Shown piece after piece: positions 6,729 through 14,685 of a stretch of DNA of 18,341 nt (position 1 is the first letter of the stretch; each line of letters begins with the position of its first letter). The notes below the pieces were generated by a model, which worked only from the letters and a program-made list of their open reading frames with translations, was not told where the DNA came from and searched no databases. The stretch covers positions 1 to 18,341 of the forward strand of contig WHHJ01000039.1 in the NCBI GenBank assembly GCA_014872655.1. The letters are read 5' to 3'. The position numbers and the translations under genes are program-made. The DNA comes from Clostridia bacterium. GTDB lineage: Bacteria; Bacillota; Clostridia; Oscillospirales; UBA644.

Positions 6729-6754
6729 AAATAAATATAGGAGCAAGACGGCTC

Positions 6755-8755
6755 ATGAAAAATATCTGGAAAAATTTTATCGGAAACGATAACCGGAGAT
6801 TTGTTTTTTCCGGTGTGTTGTATTTGATTATTACAGCTTTATATATTTGGTTTTTTGTTCAGTATTATCATGCTGGATATGTTGCGTTTGTCTATGGGAC
6901 TTTTAATGTCGTAATGACAGTAGGGCTGATTCTCTACAAGCGATGGGCTCCGCCGAACCGCGCCGTATATCTTTCTTTTTTGCTTGTGCTGAACGTGTTT
7001 AACGTTGCTGTAATTACGGAGCTGCTTGGCAGCGGTAGTATGGGGTATTTAACCAGTCCTCGACTGGCTGTAAACTTGATTTTATATGCATTTTTATATG
7101 TCGTTGTTTTTGTGTTGACGAATCAGGTAAAAGTGTCTATTATTCTTGTAAACGGTGTGTGTCTGTGTGCAGGATTGGCCAACTATTTTTTAATGGAATT
7201 ACGTGGTACGCCGTTTTTCTTCTCAGATTTCTTCTCAATCTCGACGGCTTTAAATTTGCCGGATGGTTCTTATACTTTTCCGTTTTCGGAAAAATTGGTG
7301 ATCATGATTGTTGCGTATATTGTGCTCACCGTACATAGTTTTTACGTAGTAGACGCATTAGGAAAGCAACATTGCAAAATCCGTCTGAAGTTTCGCTGGA
7401 TTTGCGTGCCGATTGCCGCTTTATTGGTTTTAGGTGCTGTTTCAACTCCTGTGACGGATGCGGTGGGGGCTCGGTTAGATTTAACCACACATTCTACGAA
7501 TGGTTTTTTATTAAATACGGCTTTAGATATTCGGAATCGGCTGTTTCGTCAACCGGAAGGATACAGTGTACAAACTGCGGAGGAATTTGCCGAAAAATAT
7601 TCATCTTCAGATTCATCTGTCCCGGAAGAAAAACCGAATGTGATCGTTATTATGGACGAGGCATTTGCGGATCTTCGAATTTTAGGGAATTATACAACAA
7701 ACCGAGCGGTTTTACCGTATGTTGACGGACTGACTGAGAATACACAAAGCGGTTTTGCTTATACTTCTATATTTGGCGGCGGTACGGCAAATTCAGAATA
7801 TGAATTTCTATTTTCTGACAGTTTGTTTGCCTATAGTGCAAATGAAATACCGTATCAAACAACGATTCGTCAAAATATGCAGGTGCCCAGTCTGGTCAGC
7901 ACATTCAATCAGTTAGGGTATACCACGATATATATGCATCCTTATCGTTCGGATTGCTGGAATCGGGAAACCGTCAACTCTGTTTTGGGATTTGATCAGC
8001 AGTATTATGTAGATGATTATTCCGATCCGACTTTGCTGCGAGGATATATATCGGATCAGAGTTGTTTTGATCAGATTATTGAACAGTTGGAGACGAAGAG
8101 TTCCGATGAACGGCTCTTTTTGTATACGGTGACGGTTCAGAATCATGGCGGGTATGGGGTTCGAACCGAGGACTTTAATCAGCAAATCTATCTTTCAGAT
8201 TGCAAAGGGCAATATCCGCGTGCAGAGCAATATTTATCTTTGATGTTTGAAACGGATAAAGCGGTTAAAAATCTTGTTGAATATTTAAAGGGAATTGATG
8301 AGCCGACTGTTTTGTTGTTTTATGGAGATCACCAGGGCAAGGTCGAAAAGGAATTTTACGAAAAGGTGTTTGGCAAATCCGTATCGGAGTGGACGGCAGA
8401 AGAACGGAGCAGAATGTTTACAACACGATTTTTTATCTGGGCAAATTATGATATCCCGGAGCAAAGCAACATGAATGTAAGCATCAACTATTTATCCAAT
8501 TTGTTGATGGATGCGGCCGGACTTCCCAAAAGCGGTTATCAGAATTTCTTACAGCAGTTGTATGAAAAGTATCCGATCATTTGTTCTCTTGGAGTGCGGA
8601 CGTCTTCTGGAAAATGGTATGGTCTTTCCGGGAATACGGAAGTAGAAAACGAACTCAATCAATACCGATATTTTATTTATAACAGAATGTATGACAATAA
8701 GAATCTCCTGCAGAATTTTTTTGACGTACAGCCTATCGCGGAGGAATCAGAATGA
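6755..8755 (+). CDS. LtaS/MdoB-family membrane sulfatase-fold enzyme (phosphoglycerol transferase type)
   Basis: The product has 666 residues. About seven hydrophobic helices lie in residues 15-231 (near 15-35, 44-62, 71-91, 105-122, 127-146, 180-200, 213-231), followed by an extracellular sulfatase-fold domain from about residue 293. Catalytic-site features match the lipoteichoic acid synthase group: NVIVIMDEAF with metal-ligand Glu302, GGGTANSEYE with the probable nucleophile Thr344, QNHGGY around 462-467, and YGDHQG with Asp525/His526. Known relatives transfer glycerol phosphate from phosphatidylglycerol to envelope polymers. The exact acceptor cannot be read from sequence, and LtaS has five helices, so this is more likely a relative than LtaS itself. 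AGGAG is 11 nt from ATG 6755. The next gene overlaps by 4 nt. Confidence 0.9.
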   Translation: MKNIWKNFIGNDNRRFVFSGVLYLIITALYIWFFVQYYHAGYVAFVYGTFNVVMTVGLILYKRWAPPNRAVYLSFLLVLNVFNVAVITELLGSGSMGYLTSPRLAVNLILYAFLYVVVFVLTNQVKVSIILVNGVCLCAGLANYFLMELRGTPFFFSDFFSISTALNLPDGSYTFPFSEKLVIMIVAYIVLTVHSFYVVDALGKQHCKIRLKFRWICVPIAALLVLGAVSTPVTDAVGARLDLTTHSTNGFLLNTALDIRNRLFRQPEGYSVQTAEEFAEKYSSSDSSVPEEKPNVIVIMDEAFADLRILGNYTTNRAVLPYVDGLTENTQSGFAYTSIFGGGTANSEYEFLFSDSLFAYSANEIPYQTTIRQNMQVPSLVSTFNQLGYTTIYMHPYRSDCWNRETVNSVLGFDQQYYVDDYSDPTLLRGYISDQSCFDQIIEQLETKSSDERLFLYTVTVQNHGGYGVRTEDFNQQIYLSDCKGQYPRAEQYLSLMFETDKAVKNLVEYLKGIDEPTVLLFYGDHQGKVEKEFYEKVFGKSVSEWTAEERSRMFTTRFFIWANYDIPEQSNMNVSINYLSNLLMDAAGLPKSGYQNFLQQLYEKYPIICSLGVRTSSGKWYGLSGNTEVENELNQYRYFIYNRMYDNKNLLQNFFDVQPIAEESE

Positions 8756-9291
8756 AAAAACAGCAAAAGAAACATTCAACTTCAAACAAAAAGAATAAGA
8801 CGATAAAAAAAGTTTTGCGACTTGCGAGTTTTTTGATCGTTGTTGCTATTGTGATTGCAGCAATTGTGTTTTTTATTCCGAAGTCGAACGGCAGTTATAA
8901 TTGGGCGTCGGTTCGAGGATATTTTACCGCGAAGTCTTATTTGGATCATATTATAGATCAAAATTATGAAAAGGCGATTCGAAATGTATGGCTGTATGAC
9001 GGCTCTGTGGAAAATGCAAGTCAAATGGACACGGAGCGGGCTCTTTCTGTGTGGTCTGAGCGTATTGAACAGTCCCGGCAAAATTTGGACTATTTGGCAG
9101 ATTATGATTCGCTGAAAGTCTTTTTGCGGGATGGACAATTAGTTGGAACGGTAAAGCTGGTTGTTCAAATTAGTGGTGTGGATGTTCCATATAGTACAGA
9201 GTTGGTTTTTTATAACGGCAAGATCGCAGATATTACTACAGAATTCATTAAAACAGATGTGGAGCAGAATGTAAGTGGCGATCTGGGCTAA
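8752..9291 (+). CDS. Single-pass membrane protein coupled to the LtaS-like sulfatase
   Basis: The product has 179 residues. A very basic, Lys-rich cytoplasmic N-terminus (residues 1-23) precedes one hydrophobic helix (about 25-43) and an outer domain of about 130 residues. The outer domain begins with helices (FTAKSYLDHIIDQNYEKAIRNV) and ends in strands (VGTVKLVVQI, STELVFYNGKIADI). This is like the small alpha+beta (NTF2/DUF4878-type) domains of many envelope proteins, though I cannot confirm it. The start overlaps the sulfatase stop by 4 nt (ATGA), indicating translational coupling, so it is a plausible partner of the enzyme. Confidence 0.75.
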   Translation: MKKQQKKHSTSNKKNKTIKKVLRLASFLIVVAIVIAAIVFFIPKSNGSYNWASVRGYFTAKSYLDHIIDQNYEKAIRNVWLYDGSVENASQMDTERALSVWSERIEQSRQNLDYLADYDSLKVFLRDGQLVGTVKLVVQISGVDVPYSTELVFYNGKIADITTEFIKTDVEQNVSGDLG

Positions 9292-9315
9292 AATTAGAGA
9301 GAAAAGAGCGTTTTT

Positions 9316-10167
9316 ATGAATATTTGTGTGGTAGGTATGGGTTTAATCGGCGGCTCGGTATGTAAGGCCGTTCGGGAATACACAACGCATCGTATTTATG
9401 GGGTGGATACAGATCCCAAGACGGTGCAGGCTGCCTTGGAAGACGGGGTGGTTGACGGGATTATCGAAGACGGCAATTATGCCGAAATCGATATGACGAT
9501 TGTTTGCTTATACCCATATATAACGGCTGAGTTCTTAAAGGAAAATATGTCTCGGTTTAAAAAGGATAGTATTGTTTGTGATTTTTGTGGTATTAAGTCT
9601 TTTTTAGTGCAGCCAATGACAGATCTTGCAAAAAAATGCGAAGTTCGGTATGTATCAGCGCATCCGATGTCAGGCCGTGAAGTGGGGGGCTATGCGAACA
9701 GTTTAAAAACGTTATATGTCGGAAAAAACTTCATTATTACTCCGGTTTCCGGAACCGATGTGGCTGCGGTTAAAGAGGTTGCTTTGCTGGCTACCCAGAT
9801 GGGGGTTACGAAGATCGTGCAAACGACACCGGAAGAGCACGATAAAATTATTGCATATACGTCACAGTTGGCGCATATCGTGTCCAGTGCTTATGTAAAG
9901 AGTCCGACTATTGAGGAGGAACTCGGTTTTACCGGCGGAAGTTTTCAGGATATGACGCGCGTGGCTACCGTGAATGAGTCTATGTGGACGTCGTTGTTTT
10001 TGCTGAATCGGGACGCACTTCTTTCGGAATTGAATATGCTGATTGAAAATCTATCTTTGTACAAAGACGCTTTAGAGCAAAAAAACGATCGGCTTATGTA
10101 TGTTTTATTGCGGGACGGCCGTTTGCGTAAAGAAGAAAATCTGCGTAACGACCCCAATAGTATTTAG
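9316..10167 (+). CDS. tyrA: Prephenate dehydrogenase
   Basis: The product converts prephenate to 4-hydroxyphenylpyruvate with NAD in tyrosine synthesis. It has 283 residues, matching the monofunctional form without chorismate mutase or an ACT domain. The N-terminal Rossmann fold has GMGLIGGS (residues 7-14) and an acidic residue after the second strand (Asp31), which favours NAD. The conserved HPMSGRE (116-121) and SQLAHI with His187 mark the catalytic and substrate region. The C-terminal helical dimer domain starts near 175. It lies 24 bp after the membrane protein gene with no terminator between, so it is probably cotranscribed. No other aromatic-pathway gene is in the window. The ribosome site before ATG 9316 is weak. 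Confidence 0.92.
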   Translation: MNICVVGMGLIGGSVCKAVREYTTHRIYGVDTDPKTVQAALEDGVVDGIIEDGNYAEIDMTIVCLYPYITAEFLKENMSRFKKDSIVCDFCGIKSFLVQPMTDLAKKCEVRYVSAHPMSGREVGGYANSLKTLYVGKNFIITPVSGTDVAAVKEVALLATQMGVTKIVQTTPEEHDKIIAYTSQLAHIVSSAYVKSPTIEEELGFTGGSFQDMTRVATVNESMWTSLFLLNRDALLSELNMLIENLSLYKDALEQKNDRLMYVLLRDGRLRKEENLRNDPNSI

Positions 10168-10299
10168 TATTTAGCGCTTTGATGAATAGAATATAAAGTA
10201 GTAGACATAAGGCCGGTACATAGGCGATTGAGTTCATATCGGTTAAGAGGGAATGAGCAGAGAATCCTTGTTTTTTCGGGGATCTCCAGCATTCTTTGC

Positions 10300-10330
10300 T
10301 TGACAGAAAAACAGGGGTTCATGATATATT
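10300..10330 (+). promoter_or_regulatory. Promoter of the PH-domain membrane protein
   Basis: A perfect TTGACA (10300-10305) is followed by an AT-rich -10 region at 10322-10330. The spacing is 16 to 19 bp depending on which hexamer is used (TGATAT or TATATT). Its position just before the GGAGGG site supports ATG 10351 over the upstream TTG extension. Confidence 0.55.
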
Positions 10331-10350
10331 TTATTGAACGGAGGGTTTGT

Positions 10351-10911
10351 ATGAACAAGTTTGCAGATGATTTTGATTTTTATCGGTCTTGCGTGGACCA
10401 GGACGAACGGGTGTTGTGGAAAGGGAAACCCGGCAAGGGCCGTACATGGGGTTCAAATGGTGAGAGGTTTATTGTGTTCGGGCGTTTTTGGTTGGATAGG
10501 GAGGATATAGGCTCGGCTATCTTTGCCATTTTTTGGTGGAGTCTTTGTTTGATGAGAATGCGCAAGGAGACTGATTTTTCACTTTCCATGCTTTTGGTCT
10601 GGGGAATTCCTGTAATTGTAGGCCTGTGTTTGGTAGTAGGAAAGTTGATTCGGAAAGCCTATTTAAGGACGAGAACCTTTTATGTGGTTACCAATAAAAA
10701 ACTTATCATCAAGTCCGGTCGCAGATTGAAAATGTACGAAAAGCAGATGATGCCGCCTATGCAAGTTAAGTGTGATGGCGACGGTCACGGAACGATTTTC
10801 TTTTTCGGCAAGGGATATAATCGGACCGGTGTAAGACGATTGATGTGTTTTGCGTTAGAGAATTTGGAAAATGTGAAACAGGCGCAAGAAGCGTTAGCGA
10901 TGATGGAATAA
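10351..10911 (+). CDS. Membrane protein with bacterial PH (bPH2-type) domain
   Basis: The product has 186 residues. The start is ATG 10351 with CGGAGGG (10339-10345) 5 nt upstream. A reading frame extending to TTG 10228 lacks a ribosome site and would cover the promoter. The N-terminal part has ERVLWKGKPGKG (residues 19-30), typical of the opening of bPH2 (YdbS-like) proteins. Two hydrophobic segments lie at about 54-70 and 79-99. The bPH2 domain follows, with FYVVTNKKLIIKSGRRLKMYE (about 110-130). Relatives are of poorly known function in membrane biology. The gene stands alone, closed by a terminator. Confidence 0.8.
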   Translation: MNKFADDFDFYRSCVDQDERVLWKGKPGKGRTWGSNGERFIVFGRFWLDREDIGSAIFAIFWWSLCLMRMRKETDFSLSMLLVWGIPVIVGLCLVVGKLIRKAYLRTRTFYVVTNKKLIIKSGRRLKMYEKQMMPPMQVKCDGDGHGTIFFFGKGYNRTGVRRLMCFALENLENVKQAQEALAMME

Positions 10912-10950
10912 CCGAGTGTGCCGTTCATGTGAGGATTGCTTTTTTCAATT

Positions 10951-10984
10951 AAAAAAGAGCGGGAGTCTTTCTCCTGCTCTTTTG
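10951..10984 (+). terminator. Intrinsic terminator after the PH-domain gene
   Basis: A 13-bp stem (10953-10965 with 10971-10983) has one G-U pair and a 5-nt loop, with A-tracts on the left and T-tracts on the right. It can act on both strands between the converging genes. Confidence 0.85.
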
Positions 10985-11011
10985 TGTTAATAAGTTTTTT
11001 TGCAGTTTAAT

Positions 11012-11046
11012 TGATGAAAAGGCGTCTTGGGTATCCAAGACGCCTT
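11012..11046 (-). terminator. Intrinsic terminator of the uracil permease gene
   Basis: A perfect 12-bp stem (11019-11030 with 11035-11046) with a 4-nt loop lies just after the permease stop. On the minus strand it is followed by TTTTCATC. Confidence 0.85.
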
Positions 11047-11057
11047 CTTTAAATTGT

Positions 11058-12617
11058 TTATGCTTCAGATGAGTTTTCTGATTGTGATTGAGGTTCTGTT
11101 TGAGAGGTTTCCAACTGTCCCTCATGGCCTTGCTTGCTGGAATTGGCTCCTACCGCAAAATTGACGCCGGTTTCTTCCGGAGGATCGGTATGGAATTCGT
11201 AGTCTTTCCCTGGTAAGATCGCATTTAAGACAATTCCTGCAATTGCGGCAACAGCAAGTGCGGTAAGCGTAATACTGACCGGTTCTCCACCAAGCATAAA
11301 GCTGAATGTAATCCCGGATCCCAAGCCAAGAGCGCAAACCAAAATAACTGCAGCAACAATCAAGTTGCGGCTCTTGGTAAAGTCTACTTTGCTCTCTACA
11401 ACATTACGGACTCCAATTGAAGAAATCATGCCGTATAATACAAAGGAAATACCGCCGATAATACAGGAAGGAATCGTCGAAATTGCAGTGCTGACAAGCG
11501 GGAAAAACGAAATCAATATTGCAAAGCAAGCCGCAATACGAATTACACGCGGATCATATACACGTGTCAGAACAAGGACTCCAGTATTTTCTCCGTATGT
11601 AGTGTTTGCTGGACCACCAAAAACAGCCGCCATTGTTGTGGCTAATCCGTCCCCGGTTAATGTTCTGTGCAGGCCCGGGTCTGCTATGAAATTCTTTCCT
11701 GTTGTGGCGCTGATCGCAGAGATGTCTCCGATATGTTCCATCATCGTTGCCAGAGCAATGGGTACGATAGCAATAATCGAAGAAATAATCAGATGAATAT
11801 TTGACCAGTCGATTGCAAAGATAGTTTGTTCTTTATGGATAGGCAACCCGATTAAGTTGCCCCAGATTTGTCCCTGGCCGATATTGCTGCAAATAGTTTG
11901 TAATCCTGAGAAATCAAATAGGGGAACGGCTGCACCCGTTTCAGAAAAACCTCCTGCAAATAACCAAGGCATTTGATTGAGGAGTTGTTGGTTGTTTGCT
12001 TGGCCGATAAAATACAGAATTAACGCAACGACATACGCGCCCAACACCCCTAAGATGATTGGAATAATTTTAGCCATTCCTTTTCCCCAGATGTTAAAGA
12101 TAATGATAATTGCTAATGCGACAATCGCAACAACCCAGTTTGTTGAACAGTTTGAAATGGCGCTTGGCGCTAAAATTAAACCGATTGCAATGATGATAGG
12201 CCCCGTAACAACCGGCGGGAAGAAGCGCATCACTCGTTTGATCCCGACTATTTTAATAATCAGTGCCAGAATCAAGTATACAAGACCGGCCGCAGCAACG
12301 CCCAAACAAGCGTAAGGTAACAACTGTTTTTGTGTTAATCCTGTTCCTTCTAATCCGGTAACCGTTGCATACCCACCAAGGAATGCAAAGGAAGATCCTA
12401 AAAAGGCCGGCACCTTTCCTTTGGTGATTAAGTGGAACAAAAGGGTTCCGAGACCCGCCATCAGCAGTGTCGTGGCGACGTCTAATCCCGTTAAAAGCGG
12501 AACCAAAACCGTTGCCCCGAACATGGCGAAGGTATGTTGGATGCCTAAAATAATCATTTTAGGAATACCCAACTTTCTGGCATCATAGATGCCTTCTTTG
12601 TTTGGTTGGTTACTCAT
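11058..12617 (-). CDS. uraA: Uracil permease, NCS2 (UraA-type) nucleobase:proton symporter
   Basis: The product has 519 residues. It opens with the family signature IQHTFAMFGATVLVPLLTGLD (residues 26-46) and has about 14 hydrophobic segments. TMMEHIGDISA carries Glu294, and NTTYGENTGV (338-347) carries Glu343; these correspond to the uracil-binding glutamates 241 and 290 of E. coli UraA. DPGLHRTLTGDGL (313-325) is also typical. The hydrophilic tail of about 50 residues (Glu, Gln and Ser rich) is longer than in UraA. The start ATG (12615-12617) follows AGGAGG (12625-12630 on the complement). A 130-nt leader with an internal terminator suggests control by pyrimidine or nucleobase supply. It is flanked by other pathways, not a pyr operon. 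Confidence 0.92.
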   Translation of the reverse strand: MSNQPNKEGIYDARKLGIPKMIILGIQHTFAMFGATVLVPLLTGLDVATTLLMAGLGTLLFHLITKGKVPAFLGSSFAFLGGYATVTGLEGTGLTQKQLLPYACLGVAAAGLVYLILALIIKIVGIKRVMRFFPPVVTGPIIIAIGLILAPSAISNCSTNWVVAIVALAIIIIFNIWGKGMAKIIPIILGVLGAYVVALILYFIGQANNQQLLNQMPWLFAGGFSETGAAVPLFDFSGLQTICSNIGQGQIWGNLIGLPIHKEQTIFAIDWSNIHLIISSIIAIVPIALATMMEHIGDISAISATTGKNFIADPGLHRTLTGDGLATTMAAVFGGPANTTYGENTGVLVLTRVYDPRVIRIAACFAILISFFPLVSTAISTIPSCIIGGISFVLYGMISSIGVRNVVESKVDFTKSRNLIVAAVILVCALGLGSGITFSFMLGGEPVSITLTALAVAAIAGIVLNAILPGKDYEFHTDPPEETGVNFAVGANSSKQGHEGQLETSQTEPQSQSENSSEA

Positions 12618-12748
12618 TGTTTGACCTCCTGTTTTTTGTCGGCAAATTCAGTTTTCGAGAAAAGCCCATAAAAAAAATCTTGTTTTGATAAACAAGATTT
12701 GAATTTGCTGATAGGCATTCCTCGCTTTTTTGAACTTTGCGATTTATT
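12618..12748 (-). promoter_or_regulatory. Attenuator-type leader RNA of the uracil permease gene
   Basis: The predicted transcript start is near 12748. The leader of about 130 nt contains an intrinsic terminator hairpin (12675-12700), enclosed by a second inverted repeat GCAAATTC/GAATTTGC (12701-12708 with 12642-12649). I do not find the usual PyrR binding-loop sequence, nor the conserved loops of purine or preQ1 riboswitches. The RNA class is unknown. Confidence 0.6.
12667..12700 (-). terminator. Leader terminator upstream of uraA
   Basis: A perfect 11-bp stem (12690-12700 with 12675-12685) with a 4-nt loop is followed on the minus strand by eight T residues. It lies 55-80 nt before the permease start, inside its transcript. 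Confidence 0.85.
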
Positions 12749-12754
12749 TTAAAT

Positions 12755-12783
12755 ATTATATCACTTTTTGTCAGATTTGTAAA
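12755..12783 (-). promoter_or_regulatory. Promoter of uraA
   Basis: On the minus strand, TTTACA (12778-12783) and a perfect TATAAT (12755-12760) are spaced by 17 bp. The promoter is divergent from that of the ABC exporter operon. Confidence 0.75.
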
Positions 12784-12863
12784 TAAGTTTTTGTAAAAAA
12801 ATGTCATCTTGAAAAAGATTTTTTGCTTTTGGCCAGTGAGTATCGGTTGTGCTTGTGTTTTTC

Positions 12864-12892
12864 TTGCATGTTAGTATGAAATATGATATAAT
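12864..12892 (+). promoter_or_regulatory. Promoter of the ABC exporter operon
   Basis: TTGCAT (12864-12869) and a perfect TATAAT (12887-12892) are separated by 17 bp. The start of transcription is near 12899, leaving a leader of about 55 nt before ATG 12955. Confidence 0.75.
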
Positions 12893-12954
12893 AAAAATAA
12901 TATGGAGTGATACATTGGTATTTTTTGATATAGATTTGTTTTAGGTGGGAAGAT

Positions 12955-14685
12955 ATGTTTCGTTTAAAAAAGTATTTATTCCGATATAAAAAAGAATTGG
13001 TTTTAGGGCCCTTTTTCAAATTGTGGGAAGCAGTATTTGAGTTGATTATTCCGTTGGTAATGGCCAAAATCATTGACGTCGGGATTGCGAGCCGGGACGT
13101 AGGATATGTACTGCGGCTGGGCGGTGTTATTTTAGGCTTGGCTGCGGTAGGATTTTGCAGTACACTTGTTTGTCAATACATTGCGGCAAAGGCTTCTCAG
13201 GGGGTCGGAACAGATTTGCGTAATGATATGTTCCGTCATATTAATACCTTATCACATGGAGAAATTGATCGATTGGGTACCTCCTCACTTATTACTCGGT
13301 TGACAAATGATATCAATCAATATCAAATGGGCGTTGCTATGTTGATTCGTCTGGCGATACGAACGCCGTTTTTAGTAATTGGTTCCGCTATTATGGCGTT
13401 GACGATTGATGTTTGGCTGTCGCTGGTCTTTTTTGCAGCCATTCCGTTAATCGCAGTTGTTTTGTTTTTTATTATGGCAAAGGCTTCGCCTATGTATGTG
13501 ACGGTACAGAGAAAATTGGATCGGGTCTCTCTGCTTACGCGTGAAAATTTATCCGGAAGCCGGGTTATTCGCGCCTTTTCAAAACAAAGACAAGCCGAGC
13601 AAACTTTTTCCGATGCAGTAGAAGATCAAACGGCAGCTGCGGTGAGAGTGGCTCGCATTTCTGCCTTGATGAATCCGGCTGCTTACGCCATTATGAATCT
13701 TGCGATTGTTGCGATTGTTTGGTTTGGCGGATATCGCGTCTTTGACGGCGCTTTGTCGCAGGGCCAGATCATTGCTTTTGTCAATTATATGATGCAGATC
13801 CTTGCGGCTTTATTGGCAATGGCTAATATTATTTTAATCTTTACTAAGGCTGCCGCATCGGCGCAGCGTATTGCAGATGTTTTTGATACCAAACCGTCAG
13901 TTGTCAGTGGTGCAAATCAGGCCGTATCTGTTACGGGTGAGGCTCCTGTTGTTCGGTTTAAAGATGTGTGTTTTTCTTATTCTGCCACTGGCGAAAATGC
14001 ATTGACTGATATCTCATTTGATTTGAATTTAGGGCAGACATTGGGGATTATCGGTGCAACAGGTTGTGGAAAATCTACGTTGGTACAGCTGATTCCTCGT
14101 TTTTATGATGTTACGTCTGGTACGGTGGAGGTAGACGGGATCGATGTTCGACAATATGATTTGCAGGTGTTGCGCAAAAAAATCGGAATGGTTCCGCAGT
14201 CTGCGGTTCTGTTTTCTGGAACAATTCGTTCGAATCTGCTTTGGGGAAATGAATCGGCTTCCGACGAGGATCTGTGGCAGGCGTTGCGAATTGCTCAAGC
14301 CGAAGATTTTGTTCGTTCTTTTGGCGGTTTAGATCGAAAGGTTTTGCAGGGCGGAAAGAATCTTTCCGGCGGGCAGCGGCAACGACTTACCATTGCCCGA
14401 GCTTTAGTTCGTCATCCGCGTATTTTGATTTTAGATGACAGTTCTTCCGCATTAGATTATGCAACGGATTTAGCACTGCGCAGTGCGATTCGGAAGATAT
14501 CTGAGCAGATGGCTGTGATTATTGTGTCGCAACGTGCAGCCTCGATTTTGTCGGCGGATCATATTTTGGTGATGAGCAACGGACAAATTGAAGGGCGCGG
14601 CACGCATGAGCAGTTGCTCGAATCATGTGCGGAGTATCGTCAGATTTGTGAAAGTCAGCTCAGTCAGGAGGCGAAAACGTTATGA
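12955..14685 (+). CDS. ABC exporter half-transporter, degenerate-site subunit of a heterodimer
   Basis: The product has 576 residues. Six membrane helices lie within residues 1-300 (type IV exporter fold), and the nucleotide-binding domain starts near 333. Walker A is GATGCGKST (367-375), the signature is LSGGQ (470-474) and Walker B is LILD (491-494). The residue after Walker B is Asp495 instead of the catalytic Glu, and the H-loop reads SQR with Gln526 instead of His. Both changes are the mark of the degenerate-site subunit in heterodimeric exporters such as TM287/288, LmrCD and BmrCD. The gene overlaps its partner by 4 nt (ATGA). AGGTGGG precedes ATG 12955 by 5 nt. The substrate is unknown; multidrug or lipid export is usual for the family. 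Confidence 0.93.
   Translation: MFRLKKYLFRYKKELVLGPFFKLWEAVFELIIPLVMAKIIDVGIASRDVGYVLRLGGVILGLAAVGFCSTLVCQYIAAKASQGVGTDLRNDMFRHINTLSHGEIDRLGTSSLITRLTNDINQYQMGVAMLIRLAIRTPFLVIGSAIMALTIDVWLSLVFFAAIPLIAVVLFFIMAKASPMYVTVQRKLDRVSLLTRENLSGSRVIRAFSKQRQAEQTFSDAVEDQTAAAVRVARISALMNPAAYAIMNLAIVAIVWFGGYRVFDGALSQGQIIAFVNYMMQILAALLAMANIILIFTKAAASAQRIADVFDTKPSVVSGANQAVSVTGEAPVVRFKDVCFSYSATGENALTDISFDLNLGQTLGIIGATGCGKSTLVQLIPRFYDVTSGTVEVDGIDVRQYDLQVLRKKIGMVPQSAVLFSGTIRSNLLWGNESASDEDLWQALRIAQAEDFVRSFGGLDRKVLQGGKNLSGGQRQRLTIARALVRHPRILILDDSSSALDYATDLALRSAIRKISEQMAVIIVSQRAASILSADHILVMSNGQIEGRGTHEQLLESCAEYRQICESQLSQEAKTL

Noticed and set aside
10228..10350. Extension of the PH-domain protein to TTG 10228
   Set aside because: It would run through a TTGACA promoter, it lacks a ribosome site, and the conserved protein starts at ATG 10351 behind GGAGGG.
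11365..12315. Long plus-strand frames opposite the uracil permease gene
   Set aside because: They are antisense shadows of a well-conserved permease, without ribosome sites or recognisable domains.
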